Below are positions 1 to 9,410 of a DNA stretch of 64,000 nucleotides, piece by piece (the first letter of the stretch is position 1; each line of letters starts with the position of its first letter). Origin of the DNA: JANQIO01 sp965601975 (lineage in GTDB: Bacteria > Pseudomonadota > Gammaproteobacteria > Pseudomonadales > Halieaceae); the NCBI GenBank assembly GCA_965601975.1, contig OZ271856.1, forward strand, positions 1,922,001 through 1,986,000, written 5' to 3'. A model generated the notes under the pieces. It did no database searches. It was not told the DNA's origin and worked only from the letters and a program-made list of their open reading frames with translations. The position numbers and the translations under genes are program-made.

Positions 1-1
1 C

Positions 2-3000
2 TTGGCCACGGTGGCGCGGGTCCAGACCCTGACCCAAGCCGTGACCTATGAGAACACCGACGGCGTATCGCCGACCCTGACCGACCGCACCGTGAGTTTG
101 ACCATCGCCGACGGCGACGGTGCCACCAGTACCGCTGCGCAGGTGATAGTCGGGATTTTGACGAACCAGGCACCGGTCATCGGCAGCCTGAACGGCAACA
201 GCTTTACTTATGACGAGGGTGACGGCGCGCAGCCCCTCGACCAGGGCACCGCCGCCACCGTCAGCGATTCGGATTCCAGCGACTTCGACGGCGGCAACCT
301 GACCGTGTCCATTCCCGTCGGCGGCGACCCGGCGGAAGACGTGCTGGCCATTGCCGCCTCGGGATCGGTCTCCCTGAGTGCCGGCATGACCGCTGGCAGT
401 GTGGTATCGGTCGGCAGCGTAGCCATCGGCAGTATCGCGGTGGCCGGCACCGGCGCCGGCGAGAACCTGGTCATCGACTTCGACCAGGCGGCGGGCAACG
501 CTACCCCGGCGCGGGTGCAGACCCTGACCCGCGCCGTCACCTTCGAGAACACCGACACCGACAATCCCACCAGCGGGGCGCGCACGGTCCGTTTCACTGT
601 CGACGACGGTGACGGCGGCACCAGTACCAGCATCGCCGCAGACGTCACCGTCACGGTCAGTTCCATCAATGAGGCGCCGGCGTTTACCGGTCTGAACGGC
701 GGTGAAACCTTCACCGAGGGTGGCAGCGCGGCTATCATCGACGGCGATGTGACCGTCGCCGACGAGGAGCTGGGTGCGCTGAACGTTGGCGCCGGCGACT
801 ACAGCGGCGCGATCCTGACGGTAGTGCGCCAGGGCGGCGCCAATTCAGAAGACGCGTTTGCGGTCGCCAGCGGCGGCAACCTCATCGTGAGCGGCGGCCC
901 CAGCGGCGGCGGCACCATCAGCGTGGGCGCCAACGTCATCGCCACTATCGCCAACGTCGGCGACAACGACGAGCTGCAGATCAGCTTCGAGGACAACGGC
1001 ACCAGGCCCTCTGCCGCGCTGGTCAACGAGGTTCTGCAAGCGCTGCGGTATTCGAACACCAGCGACGACCCGTCCGGCAGCGTAACCCTGGCCTGGACCT
1101 TAAACGACGGCAACTCCGGCGGCCAGGGTACGGGCGGCGCCCTGACGGACAGCGGCACGGCGTCTGTGACCATCGAAGGCGTGAATGATGACCCGGCTAT
1201 CATCGCTCTGCCCACCAACGTGACCGTGTTCGAGGACACCGCCAGTAACGTCGACTTCTCGGCAGCGTTCCTGAGTGACGTTGACTCCGGTAGCAGCGAC
1301 ATCAGCCTGACCATCTCTGCAGTGACCGGCAGCCTGGCGGCCAGCAGTGGCGGAAACGTGACAGTCTCCGGCTCGGACACGGACACACTGACCCTGACGG
1401 GGGCGGTGGCCGACATCGACAGCTACCTCAACACCGCCAGCAATGTTCAGTACACCGGCGCAAGCAATGTCAACGGTGCCGGCGCGGACACCCTCACGCT
1501 TACCGCCAACGACGGCGGCAATACCGGTACCGGCGGTGGCGGCAACGTGGCTCTGGGTACCGTCACTGTCGACATCACCGCGGTCAACGACCCGCCGGCG
1601 ATCGGCAACCTGGACGGCGATAATCCACAGTTGTTCGAGGGCGGTGCAGCCCAGCTCTTGGACGTGGGCGGTGATGCCGACGTGAGCGATCCCGATGGCG
1701 CCGGTGACTTCAATGGCGGCTTTTTGCTGTTCGATCAGGTCCTCGGCACCGCCAACGGCGACTTCTCTGTCGATGGCCCCAATGTGACATCGGGCGGAGA
1801 TTCTATCATTTCAGGCGGCGAGACGATAACAGTGGGTGGCGTCCCCATCGGTACCGTCGCTGTACTCGTTGAAGACGGCCAGGGCGGTAATGACCTGCGG
1901 ATCTCGTTCAATGCCAACGCCACGCCGGCACGGATCGAGACCCTGCTGCAGAATCTCCTATACCGCGCACCCAGCGGCACCGGGGATCGCGGCTTCCAGG
2001 TCACACTCAACGACGGCGACGGCAGCGCCAACGGTGGCGATCCGGATTCGGTAATCAACGTCACCGCCTCGGTGATCCTGCCAGTACCGGTCATTGGCGA
2101 GCTGGGCGGAGACAGCTTCAGCTATGATGAAGGCGACGGCGCCCGGCTGCTCGACCAGGGCGCCCCCGCGACTATCACAGATGCGGATTCCCCTGACTTC
2201 GACGGCGGCAACCTCACCGTGGCCGTGACAGCCGGCGGCGATACGGCGGAAGACGTGCTGGCTATTGACACCTCGGGGTCCGTCGCACTGACTGCCGGTA
2301 TGACCGCGGGCAGTGTGGTGTCGGTGGGGGGCACAGAGATCGGCACGATCGCGGTCAGCGGCACCGGCGCCGGCGAAAACCTGGTCATCAATTTCGACCG
2401 GACTCCGGGCAACGCCACCCCGGCGCGGATCGAGACGCTGACCCGGGCGATCACCTACGAGAACACCGACTCCGACAACCCCACCAGCGGGGCACATACG
2501 GTCAGCTTCACCGTCAACGACGGTGACGGTTCTACCAGCACGGCGGCGGACGTCACCGTCACGGTCAACGGCATTAACGAGGCCCCGGCCTTCAGCGGCC
2601 TGAACGGCGGCGACACCTTCACGGAGAACGGTAGCGCGGTGGTCATCGACGGCGACGTCACCGTCGCCGATGAGGAACTGGACGCGCTCAACAGCGGCAA
2701 CGGCGACTACGCCGGCGCGACCCTGACGGTAGAGCGCCAGGGCGGCGCCGATCCTGACGACGCCTTCGCGGTGGTCAGCGGTGGCAGCCTGACCGTGGCA
2801 GGCGGCCCCAACGGCGGCGGCACCATCAGTGCCGGCGGCAACGTCATCGCCACCATCACCAACGTCGGCAACAACGACGAGCTGCAGATCAGCTTCGAGA
2901 ACAACGGCACCGCGCCGTCCACCGCGCTGGTCAACGAGGTACTGCATGCGCTGCGGTATTCGAACACCAGCGACGACCCGCCCGGCAGCGTCACACTAGC

Positions 3001-6000
3001 CTGGAACGTGAACGATGGGAACACCGGTGGCCAGGGAACGGGTGGCGCGCTCAGCGATAGCGGCACGGCAACGGTGAGCATCGATGCCATCAACGACGAG
3101 CCAATACTGGGCGCGACCGGGCAGAATCCGACCTTCACCGAAGACGGGGCGTCGGCGGACCTGTTCTCGGGCGTGTTCTCGAGCACAGTAGAGACCGGCC
3201 AGACGCTGACCGGTCTCACCTTGACGGTAACCAACCTACAGGATGGTTTCGCTGAGATTCTCAGTATTGACGGTTCGGATGTAGCCCTGACCGACGGCAA
3301 TGCAGTGACCACTGCGACCAACGGGCTCGATGTCTCGGTGAGCGTCACAGGTAGCACGGCGTCTGTGGATTTTTCCAATGAAAGTCTCAGCACGGCGGCG
3401 CTGGCGACGCTCGTGGATGGCCTTAGCTATCGCAATGCCAGCGATGACCCGGCGACCGCGGCGAGTCGCGTCGTGACCATTACCGAGCTTGTCGATAGCG
3501 GCTCCGGGGTGGTGCCGAACGATAATACGGCGGCACTCAGTCTCTCCTCCACCGTACAGGTTCAGGCTGCTAACGACGCGCCGCAGATCGGCAACCTGGA
3601 CGGCGACAATCCGCAGGTGGTTCAGGGAGCTGCCAGCCAAACCATTGACGTAGGTGCTGACGCCATCGTGGGCGATGTGGATTCCGCTGATTTCGACGGC
3701 GGCTTCCTGCAAATTGCCCAAACCAGCGGCACCGCCAACGGCGACTTCTCCGTCGACGGCGTTACGGTGACATCGGGCGGTGATCAGGCGATTACAGCCG
3801 GCGAGACGGTGACAGTCGGAGGTGTCGGCATTGGTACTGTTGACGTCATCGACGACGGCCAGAGCGGCAATGACCTGCAGATCAATTTCAATACGAACGC
3901 CACCGCGGCGCGCGTTGCGACACTTCTTCAGAACGTTCACTACGAAGCCCCAAGCGGGGTGGGGGATCGCGGCTTCCAGCTAACGCTCAACGACGGCGAC
4001 GGCGGTGCCAACGGTGGCGACCCGGACACCGTGGCCAATTTCACCGTCACGGTCACTGTAGGTGCGCCGGAGATCGGCAACCTGGACGGCGACAGTTTTT
4101 CCTATGATGAGGGCGACGGCGCGCAGCTACTCGACCAGGGCACTGCTGCCACCGTCAGCGATCCGAACTCCTCCGACTTCGACGGCGGCAACCTGACCGT
4201 GGCTATCACTGCCGGCGGTGACGCGGCAGAGGACGTGCTGGCTATCGGCACTGCGGGGTCGGTCTCCCTGAGTGCCGGCATGACTGCGGGCAGCACGGTA
4301 TCAGTTTCGGGTGTAGCGGTAGGTACGATCGCGGCGGGCGGTACCGGTGCCGGAGAAAACCTGGTGGTGAATTTCAATGCCAACGCCACCCTGGCGCGGG
4401 CACAGACCCTGACCCAGGCCATCACTTACCGGGACACCGATGTCGACAATCCCACCACCGGTGCGCGCACGGTCAGCTTCACCATCGCCGATGGCGACGG
4501 AGGCACCAGCACCGCGGCAAGCGTAACGGTGACAGTCGACGGCGTTAACGACGACCCGGCCATCACCGGCCTGCCCGCCGATGTGACGGTAACCGAGGAT
4601 ACTGCAAGCAATGTCGACCTTTCGGCAGCGACCCTGAGCGATGCAGACTCCGGTGCCAGCGACATCGACCTGACCATCGCTGCGGGTACCGGTACCCTGG
4701 CGGCCAGCAGTGGCGGCAATGTGACTGTCGCCGGCTCCGGCACGGACACCCTGACCCTGACGGGCGCGGTGGCCGACATTGATGGCTTTCTCGATACCGT
4801 CAGCAATATTCAGTACACCGGTGCCGGCAACGTTAACGGTGACGGCGCCGATACACTCACATTGACCGCCAACGACGGCGGCAATAGCGGCGCAGGCGGT
4901 GGCGGGAACATTGCACTTGGCACTGTCGGCCTCGACATCACGGCAGTCAACGACGCACCGGTTAACAGCGTGCCGGGCGGGCAATCGGTCAACGAAGATA
5001 CAGAGCTGGTGTTCAGCGCCGGCAATGCGAATCTGGTTTCCGTGGCTGACGAGGACGTTGATAGTGCTGACCTGCAAGTCACGCTATCGGTTAATAACGG
5101 CAGCCTCAGCTTGTCCCAGACCACGGGTCTGAGCTTTACCAATGGTGACGGCTCGGATGACGCTGACATGACTTTCACCGGCACCCTGGCCGATATCAAC
5201 ACAGCGCTGGACGCGCTGACCTACCGAGGCACTCCTGACTTCAATGGCAACGACCTCCTGACCCTGACTACCAATGACCAGGGCAATACTGGTCTCGATC
5301 CCGGTTTGTCGGGTGACGGTAGCAGTGAGCAGGACGTCTCTGTGGTGGCGATTACAGTAGACAGCATCAATGACGCGCCGGTGATCGACGGTCTCGACGG
5401 TGACAGCCTCGTGTACTCAGCGGGCAGTGGCGCGGTGCTCATCGACCAGGGTTCCGCCGCCAGTGTTACCGATGTCGACTCCAGCGACTTTGACAGCGGC
5501 AGCCTGAAAGTGTCAATTACCGCGGGCGGTGATCCTGCCGAGGATGTGTTGGCGCTGGATACTTCCGGCAGTGTGTCTATCGGCGGCAGTGGCACCATGA
5601 CCGCTGGTAACACGGTACTGGTAGGGGCGATTGTCATCGGTCAAATCGCCCTCGACGGCAGCGGAGCCGGTGAAGACCTTGTCATCGAACTGGTGGCGGA
5701 CGCCACGCCGGCGCGCATGGCAACTCTGATCCAGGCAGTGACCTACGAGAATACCGAGGCGTCCAGTCCGACCGCAGGTGCACGCACTGTGCAATTCGAC
5801 CTGGACGATGGAAATGGCGGCACCGCCAGCGTTGAGACCACAGTTACCGTGCCCGTCGCGGCCCCGCCGGTTTTCTATGGAAACCTGTATTTCATGGGCG
5901 GTCCTGGAAGCGATGTGTTCACCGCCGGCAATGGCGACGACAGGCTTTTCGGTGCTGATGGTTCCGATTCTCTCGACGGGGGCAGAGGAAACGACGAGAT

Positions 6001-6742
6001 ATATGGCGGCTCAGATCGAAACGATCCGTTCGATGACGGGGATTTTCTCTTCGGTGGTGGAGGCGACGACAGGGTTTACGGCAATGGCGGCGACGACAGG
6101 CTGCAAGGCGATGCCGGCAGCGACTTCCTGCACGGCGGTGATGGTAATGACTACATATTGGGTGGCAGCAGCCTTCACGATCCCGACGACAGGGCAGACA
6201 TTCTGATCGGTGGTCCCGGAGATGATGTCATCTACGGCAATGGCGGCGACGATGAGCTGCATGGCCGTGCGGGTAGCGACTTCCTGCACGGTGGAGACGG
6301 CAACGACTTCATGCTGGGCGGAGACGGTTTCTTTGACTTCGATGATGGCGCAGACACCCTGATCGGTGGTGCCGGCAATGACTCCATCTATGGTGGCGGT
6401 GGCGACGATGACCTGTATGGCCGTGCAGGCAGCGATTACCTGTTCGGCGGTGTCGGTGATGACTCCTTGCTCGGCGGATGGGATCAAGACTACCTGGATG
6501 GTGGTGTGGGCAATGACACCCTGTCTGGCGGCGAGGGTGGCGATACCTTCTACTATCGCCAGGGTTTTGGCGATGACGTGATCACCGACTTCGATTTCAG
6601 CCAGGGAGATCGGCTGATGTTTGGAGCAGAATCAACGTTCAGCGTGACTGAAGTCGAAGACGATCTACTGTTCGAATTTGACAATGGTGGCAGCCTACTC
6701 CTGGAGGGTGCCAGCGGCTTTATCGGCGACTGGCTGGTGTAG
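2..6742 (+). CDS. Giant secreted repeat adhesin with C-terminal RTX calcium-binding repeats (5'-partial)
   Basis: The frame is open from the window edge, so the N-terminus is missing; 2246 residues are visible. About twelve domains of 130-175 residues (VCBS/cadherin-like, with recurrent DxDxxDFDGG, NDGDG and TxTVxxxN signatures) run to about nt 5856. They follow a mosaic order A-A-B-C-D-A-B-E-D-A-C-F-A. From about 5893 to 6510 come glycine/aspartate nonapeptides (GGxGxDxxx), the RTX calcium-binding fold. The last 75 residues (FYYRQGFGDDVITDFDF onwards) match the usual tail of type I secretion substrates, with an acidic and hydrophobic end and no cysteine. The expected role is a surface or released adhesin exported by a TolC-type ABC system. 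No T1SS genes lie downstream; they may lie upstream. Domain family is confident; ligand unknown. Confidence 0.9.
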   Translation: MATVARVQTLTQAVTYENTDGVSPTLTDRTVSLTIADGDGATSTAAQVIVGILTNQAPVIGSLNGNSFTYDEGDGAQPLDQGTAATVSDSDSSDFDGGNLTVSIPVGGDPAEDVLAIAASGSVSLSAGMTAGSVVSVGSVAIGSIAVAGTGAGENLVIDFDQAAGNATPARVQTLTRAVTFENTDTDNPTSGARTVRFTVDDGDGGTSTSIAADVTVTVSSINEAPAFTGLNGGETFTEGGSAAIIDGDVTVADEELGALNVGAGDYSGAILTVVRQGGANSEDAFAVASGGNLIVSGGPSGGGTISVGANVIATIANVGDNDELQISFEDNGTRPSAALVNEVLQALRYSNTSDDPSGSVTLAWTLNDGNSGGQGTGGALTDSGTASVTIEGVNDDPAIIALPTNVTVFEDTASNVDFSAAFLSDVDSGSSDISLTISAVTGSLAASSGGNVTVSGSDTDTLTLTGAVADIDSYLNTASNVQYTGASNVNGAGADTLTLTANDGGNTGTGGGGNVALGTVTVDITAVNDPPAIGNLDGDNPQLFEGGAAQLLDVGGDADVSDPDGAGDFNGGFLLFDQVLGTANGDFSVDGPNVTSGGDSIISGGETITVGGVPIGTVAVLVEDGQGGNDLRISFNANATPARIETLLQNLLYRAPSGTGDRGFQVTLNDGDGSANGGDPDSVINVTASVILPVPVIGELGGDSFSYDEGDGARLLDQGAPATITDADSPDFDGGNLTVAVTAGGDTAEDVLAIDTSGSVALTAGMTAGSVVSVGGTEIGTIAVSGTGAGENLVINFDRTPGNATPARIETLTRAITYENTDSDNPTSGAHTVSFTVNDGDGSTSTAADVTVTVNGINEAPAFSGLNGGDTFTENGSAVVIDGDVTVADEELDALNSGNGDYAGATLTVERQGGADPDDAFAVVSGGSLTVAGGPNGGGTISAGGNVIATITNVGNNDELQISFENNGTAPSTALVNEVLHALRYSNTSDDPPGSVTLAWNVNDGNTGGQGTGGALSDSGTATVSIDAINDEPILGATGQNPTFTEDGASADLFSGVFSSTVETGQTLTGLTLTVTNLQDGFAEILSIDGSDVALTDGNAVTTATNGLDVSVSVTGSTASVDFSNESLSTAALATLVDGLSYRNASDDPATAASRVVTITELVDSGSGVVPNDNTAALSLSSTVQVQAANDAPQIGNLDGDNPQVVQGAASQTIDVGADAIVGDVDSADFDGGFLQIAQTSGTANGDFSVDGVTVTSGGDQAITAGETVTVGGVGIGTVDVIDDGQSGNDLQINFNTNATAARVATLLQNVHYEAPSGVGDRGFQLTLNDGDGGANGGDPDTVANFTVTVTVGAPEIGNLDGDSFSYDEGDGAQLLDQGTAATVSDPNSSDFDGGNLTVAITAGGDAAEDVLAIGTAGSVSLSAGMTAGSTVSVSGVAVGTIAAGGTGAGENLVVNFNANATLARAQTLTQAITYRDTDVDNPTTGARTVSFTIADGDGGTSTAASVTVTVDGVNDDPAITGLPADVTVTEDTASNVDLSAATLSDADSGASDIDLTIAAGTGTLAASSGGNVTVAGSGTDTLTLTGAVADIDGFLDTVSNIQYTGAGNVNGDGADTLTLTANDGGNSGAGGGGNIALGTVGLDITAVNDAPVNSVPGGQSVNEDTELVFSAGNANLVSVADEDVDSADLQVTLSVNNGSLSLSQTTGLSFTNGDGSDDADMTFTGTLADINTALDALTYRGTPDFNGNDLLTLTTNDQGNTGLDPGLSGDGSSEQDVSVVAITVDSINDAPVIDGLDGDSLVYSAGSGAVLIDQGSAASVTDVDSSDFDSGSLKVSITAGGDPAEDVLALDTSGSVSIGGSGTMTAGNTVLVGAIVIGQIALDGSGAGEDLVIELVADATPARMATLIQAVTYENTEASSPTAGARTVQFDLDDGNGGTASVETTVTVPVAAPPVFYGNLYFMGGPGSDVFTAGNGDDRLFGADGSDSLDGGRGNDEIYGGSDRNDPFDDGDFLFGGGGDDRVYGNGGDDRLQGDAGSDFLHGGDGNDYILGGSSLHDPDDRADILIGGPGDDVIYGNGGDDELHGRAGSDFLHGGDGNDFMLGGDGFFDFDDGADTLIGGAGNDSIYGGGGDDDLYGRAGSDYLFGGVGDDSLLGGWDQDYLDGGVGNDTLSGGEGGDTFYYRQGFGDDVITDFDFSQGDRLMFGAESTFSVTEVEDDLLFEFDNGGSLLLEGASGFIGDWLV
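6005..6472 (+). repeat. Three 52-residue super-repeats in the RTX region
   Basis: Three consecutive 156-bp units (6005-6160, 6161-6316, 6317-6472) encode 52 residues each. Each unit starts GG, has an irregular acidic segment (for example DPFDDGDFLFGG, DPDDRADILIGG, DFDDGADTLIGG), and then three to four regular nonapeptides containing IYG or VYG, AGSD and GGDGND. The order is higher than the usual 9-residue RTX period and indicates tandem duplication of a block. Confidence 0.85.
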
Positions 6743-6916
6743 CGGCCACTCCAAACAGACCCCAAAATGCGAACTGGTTCACAAACACGGCGTGTTTCCA
6801 GTGGGTAGCTGCCTGGCCGCGTCTATATTCAAGCTAACAAAAAAGTATAAAGCGCAATGTTATTGTGCTGGCTGCGACTGCGTTCACCCCCATTAATGGA
6901 AAGAACGGCGCGCAAA

Positions 6917-7672
6917 ATGAACATGAAACAAGCGAAAGTCCTGCTCTGCGACGACGATTGGGATGTCGCAAAGCAGACCGCAGAACTGCTCAGGCCGCAT
7001 GTGCACTCGATTGACGTGGTGCGCTCGCTGGAACAGTTTCGCCGCATTACCCGCCACAACGAATTCGACCTGATACTCCTTGACCTGACACTGCCCGACG
7101 GTAGTGGGCTGGATCTCATTCGCGAGGTGCGTGAGGTCTCAGAGGTAGGCCTGATCGTCGTATCCGGTGCGTCCGGTGAATCTGACATCGTGGCCGCTGT
7201 CGAACTCGGCGCAGATGACTACCTGACAAAACCCTTATCCGTCCGCGAGCTGGTGGCGCGCATGGTGCGTTTGTATTCGCGCACAGCAGGGCAGCGCTTC
7301 TCCCGAAAGCTCAGCGTGCTGCCCCTGGAGACACGGTGGTGTTTCGATCACTGGGTGTTTGATCCTGGCAGGTATCGACTGATCTACAGCGACGACGGTT
7401 CAACCCAGGACGTTGAGGTCACCCTGACGACGGCGGAACACAAAGTACTGCAGACGCTGGTGGAAGCGTCCGGGCGCGTGTTGAGCCGGGAGCAGTTGAT
7501 GCGTGCCTTGCATGACGGCGCATTCCCGCAGGATGTGAGGAACGTCGACGGCCTCGTCAGCCGCCTGCGCCGGAAACTGGATTGTCCCCAGGGCTATCGC
7601 GCCATCATCACCGTTCGGGGTGCAGGCTATGCCTTCGCGCCCAAGACGCGGAAAGCCGTCGCTATTCAGTAA
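6917..7672 (+). CDS. OmpR/PhoB-family response regulator
   Basis: A 251-residue two-component response regulator. The N-terminal receiver has the acidic cluster CDDD at residues 11-14, the phospho-acceptor Asp56 in LILLDLTLPDGSG, and the conserved lysine in YLTKPLSV. The C-terminal half is a winged-helix DNA-binding domain (LTTAEHKVLQTLVEASGRVLS, then DVRNVDGLVSRLRRKL and RGAGYAF). ATG 6917 is preferred over the longer frame from 6857 because the receiver fold begins at once. A second ATG at 6923 is possible. No histidine kinase is adjacent, so it is an orphan here. The 174 bp upstream hold only a small AAACAC-GGC-GTGTTT hairpin. The stop overlaps the next, convergent gene by 7 bp. Confidence 0.93.
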   Translation: MNMKQAKVLLCDDDWDVAKQTAELLRPHVHSIDVVRSLEQFRRITRHNEFDLILLDLTLPDGSGLDLIREVREVSEVGLIVVSGASGESDIVAAVELGADDYLTKPLSVRELVARMVRLYSRTAGQRFSRKLSVLPLETRWCFDHWVFDPGRYRLIYSDDGSTQDVEVTLTTAEHKVLQTLVEASGRVLSREQLMRALHDGAFPQDVRNVDGLVSRLRRKLDCPQGYRAIITVRGAGYAFAPKTRKAVAIQ

Positions 7673-8034
7673 CCCCGTGCCCGCAGTCTGCCAAAGCTGC
7701 GGGTGACTTCCCTCAGGCGCTCAGTCGCGCGCACCAGTTCCGCCTCACGCAGCCGCGCCATCTGCTTTTGCTCCTCCTGGCTGACTGATGCCTGCGTGGT
7801 ACTGTGTGTTTCTGCCTTGGTGTGCTCCCGTCGCGGCCTCGCCTCGGAGCGAACTGTCTTGATACTGACAGGCTCCTGTAGTCGATGGGCCGAGAAGTCC
7901 GTTTTCGCCGGTGGAATGTAGCTGGCTATCTGCAGCTCGTGGGCTTGTGGCACGTCAGTAGAGCCAGTGTCTGCAATTGACAACGCTGACGCGCAAAAAC
8001 CCACCATACCGATCAGAACGTGTACTGATCTCAT
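7666..8034 (-). CDS. Small exported hypothetical protein
   Basis: 122 residues from the chosen ATG at 8034 (the frame is open to 8064). The start was chosen because it gives a clean signal peptide (MRSVHVLIGMVGFCASALSIA) followed by a polar chain. The middle is basic and rich in T/S; the C-terminus (about residues 85-120) is a charged helix likely to be coiled coil (EEQKQMARLREAELVRATERL). I do not recognise the family. It converges on the response regulator with a 7-bp overlap. Confidence 0.6.
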   Translation of the reverse strand: MRSVHVLIGMVGFCASALSIADTGSTDVPQAHELQIASYIPPAKTDFSAHRLQEPVSIKTVRSEARPRREHTKAETHSTTQASVSQEEQKQMARLREAELVRATERLREVTRSFGRLRARGY

Positions 8035-8169
8035 GGTAGATACCACTCTTTTCCCTGTTCGCATTAATCAAGCTAGTTGCCTAATTTCGGCTGGATTCCA
8101 GCCTAATGTGTGAAAATGTGTGAAAGCGGCGGGGCGTCCCTGATCCCTTGCGTCGCGGATAACGCGGTA

Positions 8170-8185
8170 GTTGACCCTAGTCAAC
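8170..8185. promoter_or_regulatory. Inverted repeat upstream of asnA
   Basis: GTTGAC-CCTA-GTCAAC is a perfect 6-bp dyad 58 bp before the asnA start, in the gap between divergent transcription units. It could be an operator; no regulator can be assigned from sequence. A second short dyad, GGCTGG-ATT-CCAGCC, lies near 8089-8103. Confidence 0.35.
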
Positions 8186-8243
8186 ATGCGTTTCAGCACG
8201 CTGCACGATACTGGTCCCTGGTAAACACAGGCAGGAGGTCAGC

Positions 8244-9371
8244 ATGGGCGACAAAGCAGCGGACCTGGCAGGGCCGGGCGTCAGCACCTATGAAGAGGTG
8301 GCGCGCAGTCTGCCGGCAAACTACCAGGCATCTCTCCCGCCGATGGAGCGTATGCAGGCGCTCTACGAGGCAAAGCGCTACATCGAGGATGGTCTTGCCC
8401 GTGAGCTGAACCTCAACATGGTGCAGGTGCCCCTCATCGTCAGCCGCGACAGCGGTGTGAACGATATGCTCGATCGAGACGGTTCGCGTACCCCGGTGGA
8501 CTTCAACTGTGGCCTTGGACTGGATGAACCGATCCCGGCGCAGGTCGTGCAGGCGGCGACCAAGTGGAAACGCGTGGCATTGCGCCAGTTCGGCTGCGAC
8601 GTGGGTCAAGGCATCAACACCGACATGCGCGCGGTGCGCAAGGACTACTTCCTCGATCATGATCACAGCGCCTACGTGGATCAGTGGGACTGGGAAAGAG
8701 TGATCGCCGCGGAGGACCGCAACCTCGACTATCTCAAGGACACCGTGCGCCGAATCTGGAAAGTGCTGCACGGCGCTGGCGCGCATGTCAGGGAGCTGTT
8801 TCCTGCCCTCAACAATCCGGATTACCCGGACCCGCCGGAAGAACTCGAGTTTTTCCACGCCGAGGAAATCCTCGACATGTATCCGGACCTGCCACGCAAA
8901 GAGCGAGAAACACGCCTGCTCCAGGATCATCCGGCGGTGTTCATCATCGGCATTGGCTGGGTGCTGGCCGATGGTTATCCACACGAAATGCGGGCCGCCG
9001 ACTACGACGACTGGGTGACGGAGACGCAGTCCGCCAGCGGTAAACCCACCCACGGCCTGAATGGGGATATCCTGGTCTGGAACCCGGTGACGCAGCGTCG
9101 CCACGAACTGAGCTCAATGGGCATTCGGGTCACAGCAGAGACGCTCAAACAGCAGATGCAGCTGGCGGGATTGGAGGACGACCTGGCCTTGCCCTACCAC
9201 CAGGCCATCTTGAATAACGAGCTGCCCCTGTCCATCGGCGGCGGGATCGGCCAGGCGCGCACCTACATGTACCTGCTGCGAGCAGCGCACCTGGGAGAGG
9301 TGACTGTCTCGGTCTGGCCGGAACAACTGAAAGATATTTGCTCGGAACGCAACATTCACGTCCTGGAGTGA
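8244..9371 (+). CDS. asnA: Aspartate-ammonia ligase (asparagine synthetase A)
   Basis: Makes asparagine from aspartate, ammonia and ATP in the cytoplasm. The 375-residue product carries family blocks such as VPLIVSRDSGVNDML, VDFNCGLG, GQGINTDMRAVRKDY, DHSAYVDQWDWE and near the end LSIGGGIGQARTYMYLL, the class II aminoacyl-tRNA-synthetase-like ATP site. The family is usually about 330 residues; the extra length is a central insertion (about residues 180-215, PDYPDPPEELEFFHAEEI and onwards). A strong Shine-Dalgarno AGGAGG sits 8 nt before ATG 8244. It appears to be a single-gene unit. Confidence 0.95.
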   Translation: MGDKAADLAGPGVSTYEEVARSLPANYQASLPPMERMQALYEAKRYIEDGLARELNLNMVQVPLIVSRDSGVNDMLDRDGSRTPVDFNCGLGLDEPIPAQVVQAATKWKRVALRQFGCDVGQGINTDMRAVRKDYFLDHDHSAYVDQWDWERVIAAEDRNLDYLKDTVRRIWKVLHGAGAHVRELFPALNNPDYPDPPEELEFFHAEEILDMYPDLPRKERETRLLQDHPAVFIIGIGWVLADGYPHEMRAADYDDWVTETQSASGKPTHGLNGDILVWNPVTQRRHELSSMGIRVTAETLKQQMQLAGLEDDLALPYHQAILNNELPLSIGGGIGQARTYMYLLRAAHLGEVTVSVWPEQLKDICSERNIHVLE

Positions 9372-9410
9372 GGCCTTGCAAGGAAGCGGTTTGGGGTATG
9401 CTTTGAGCCC

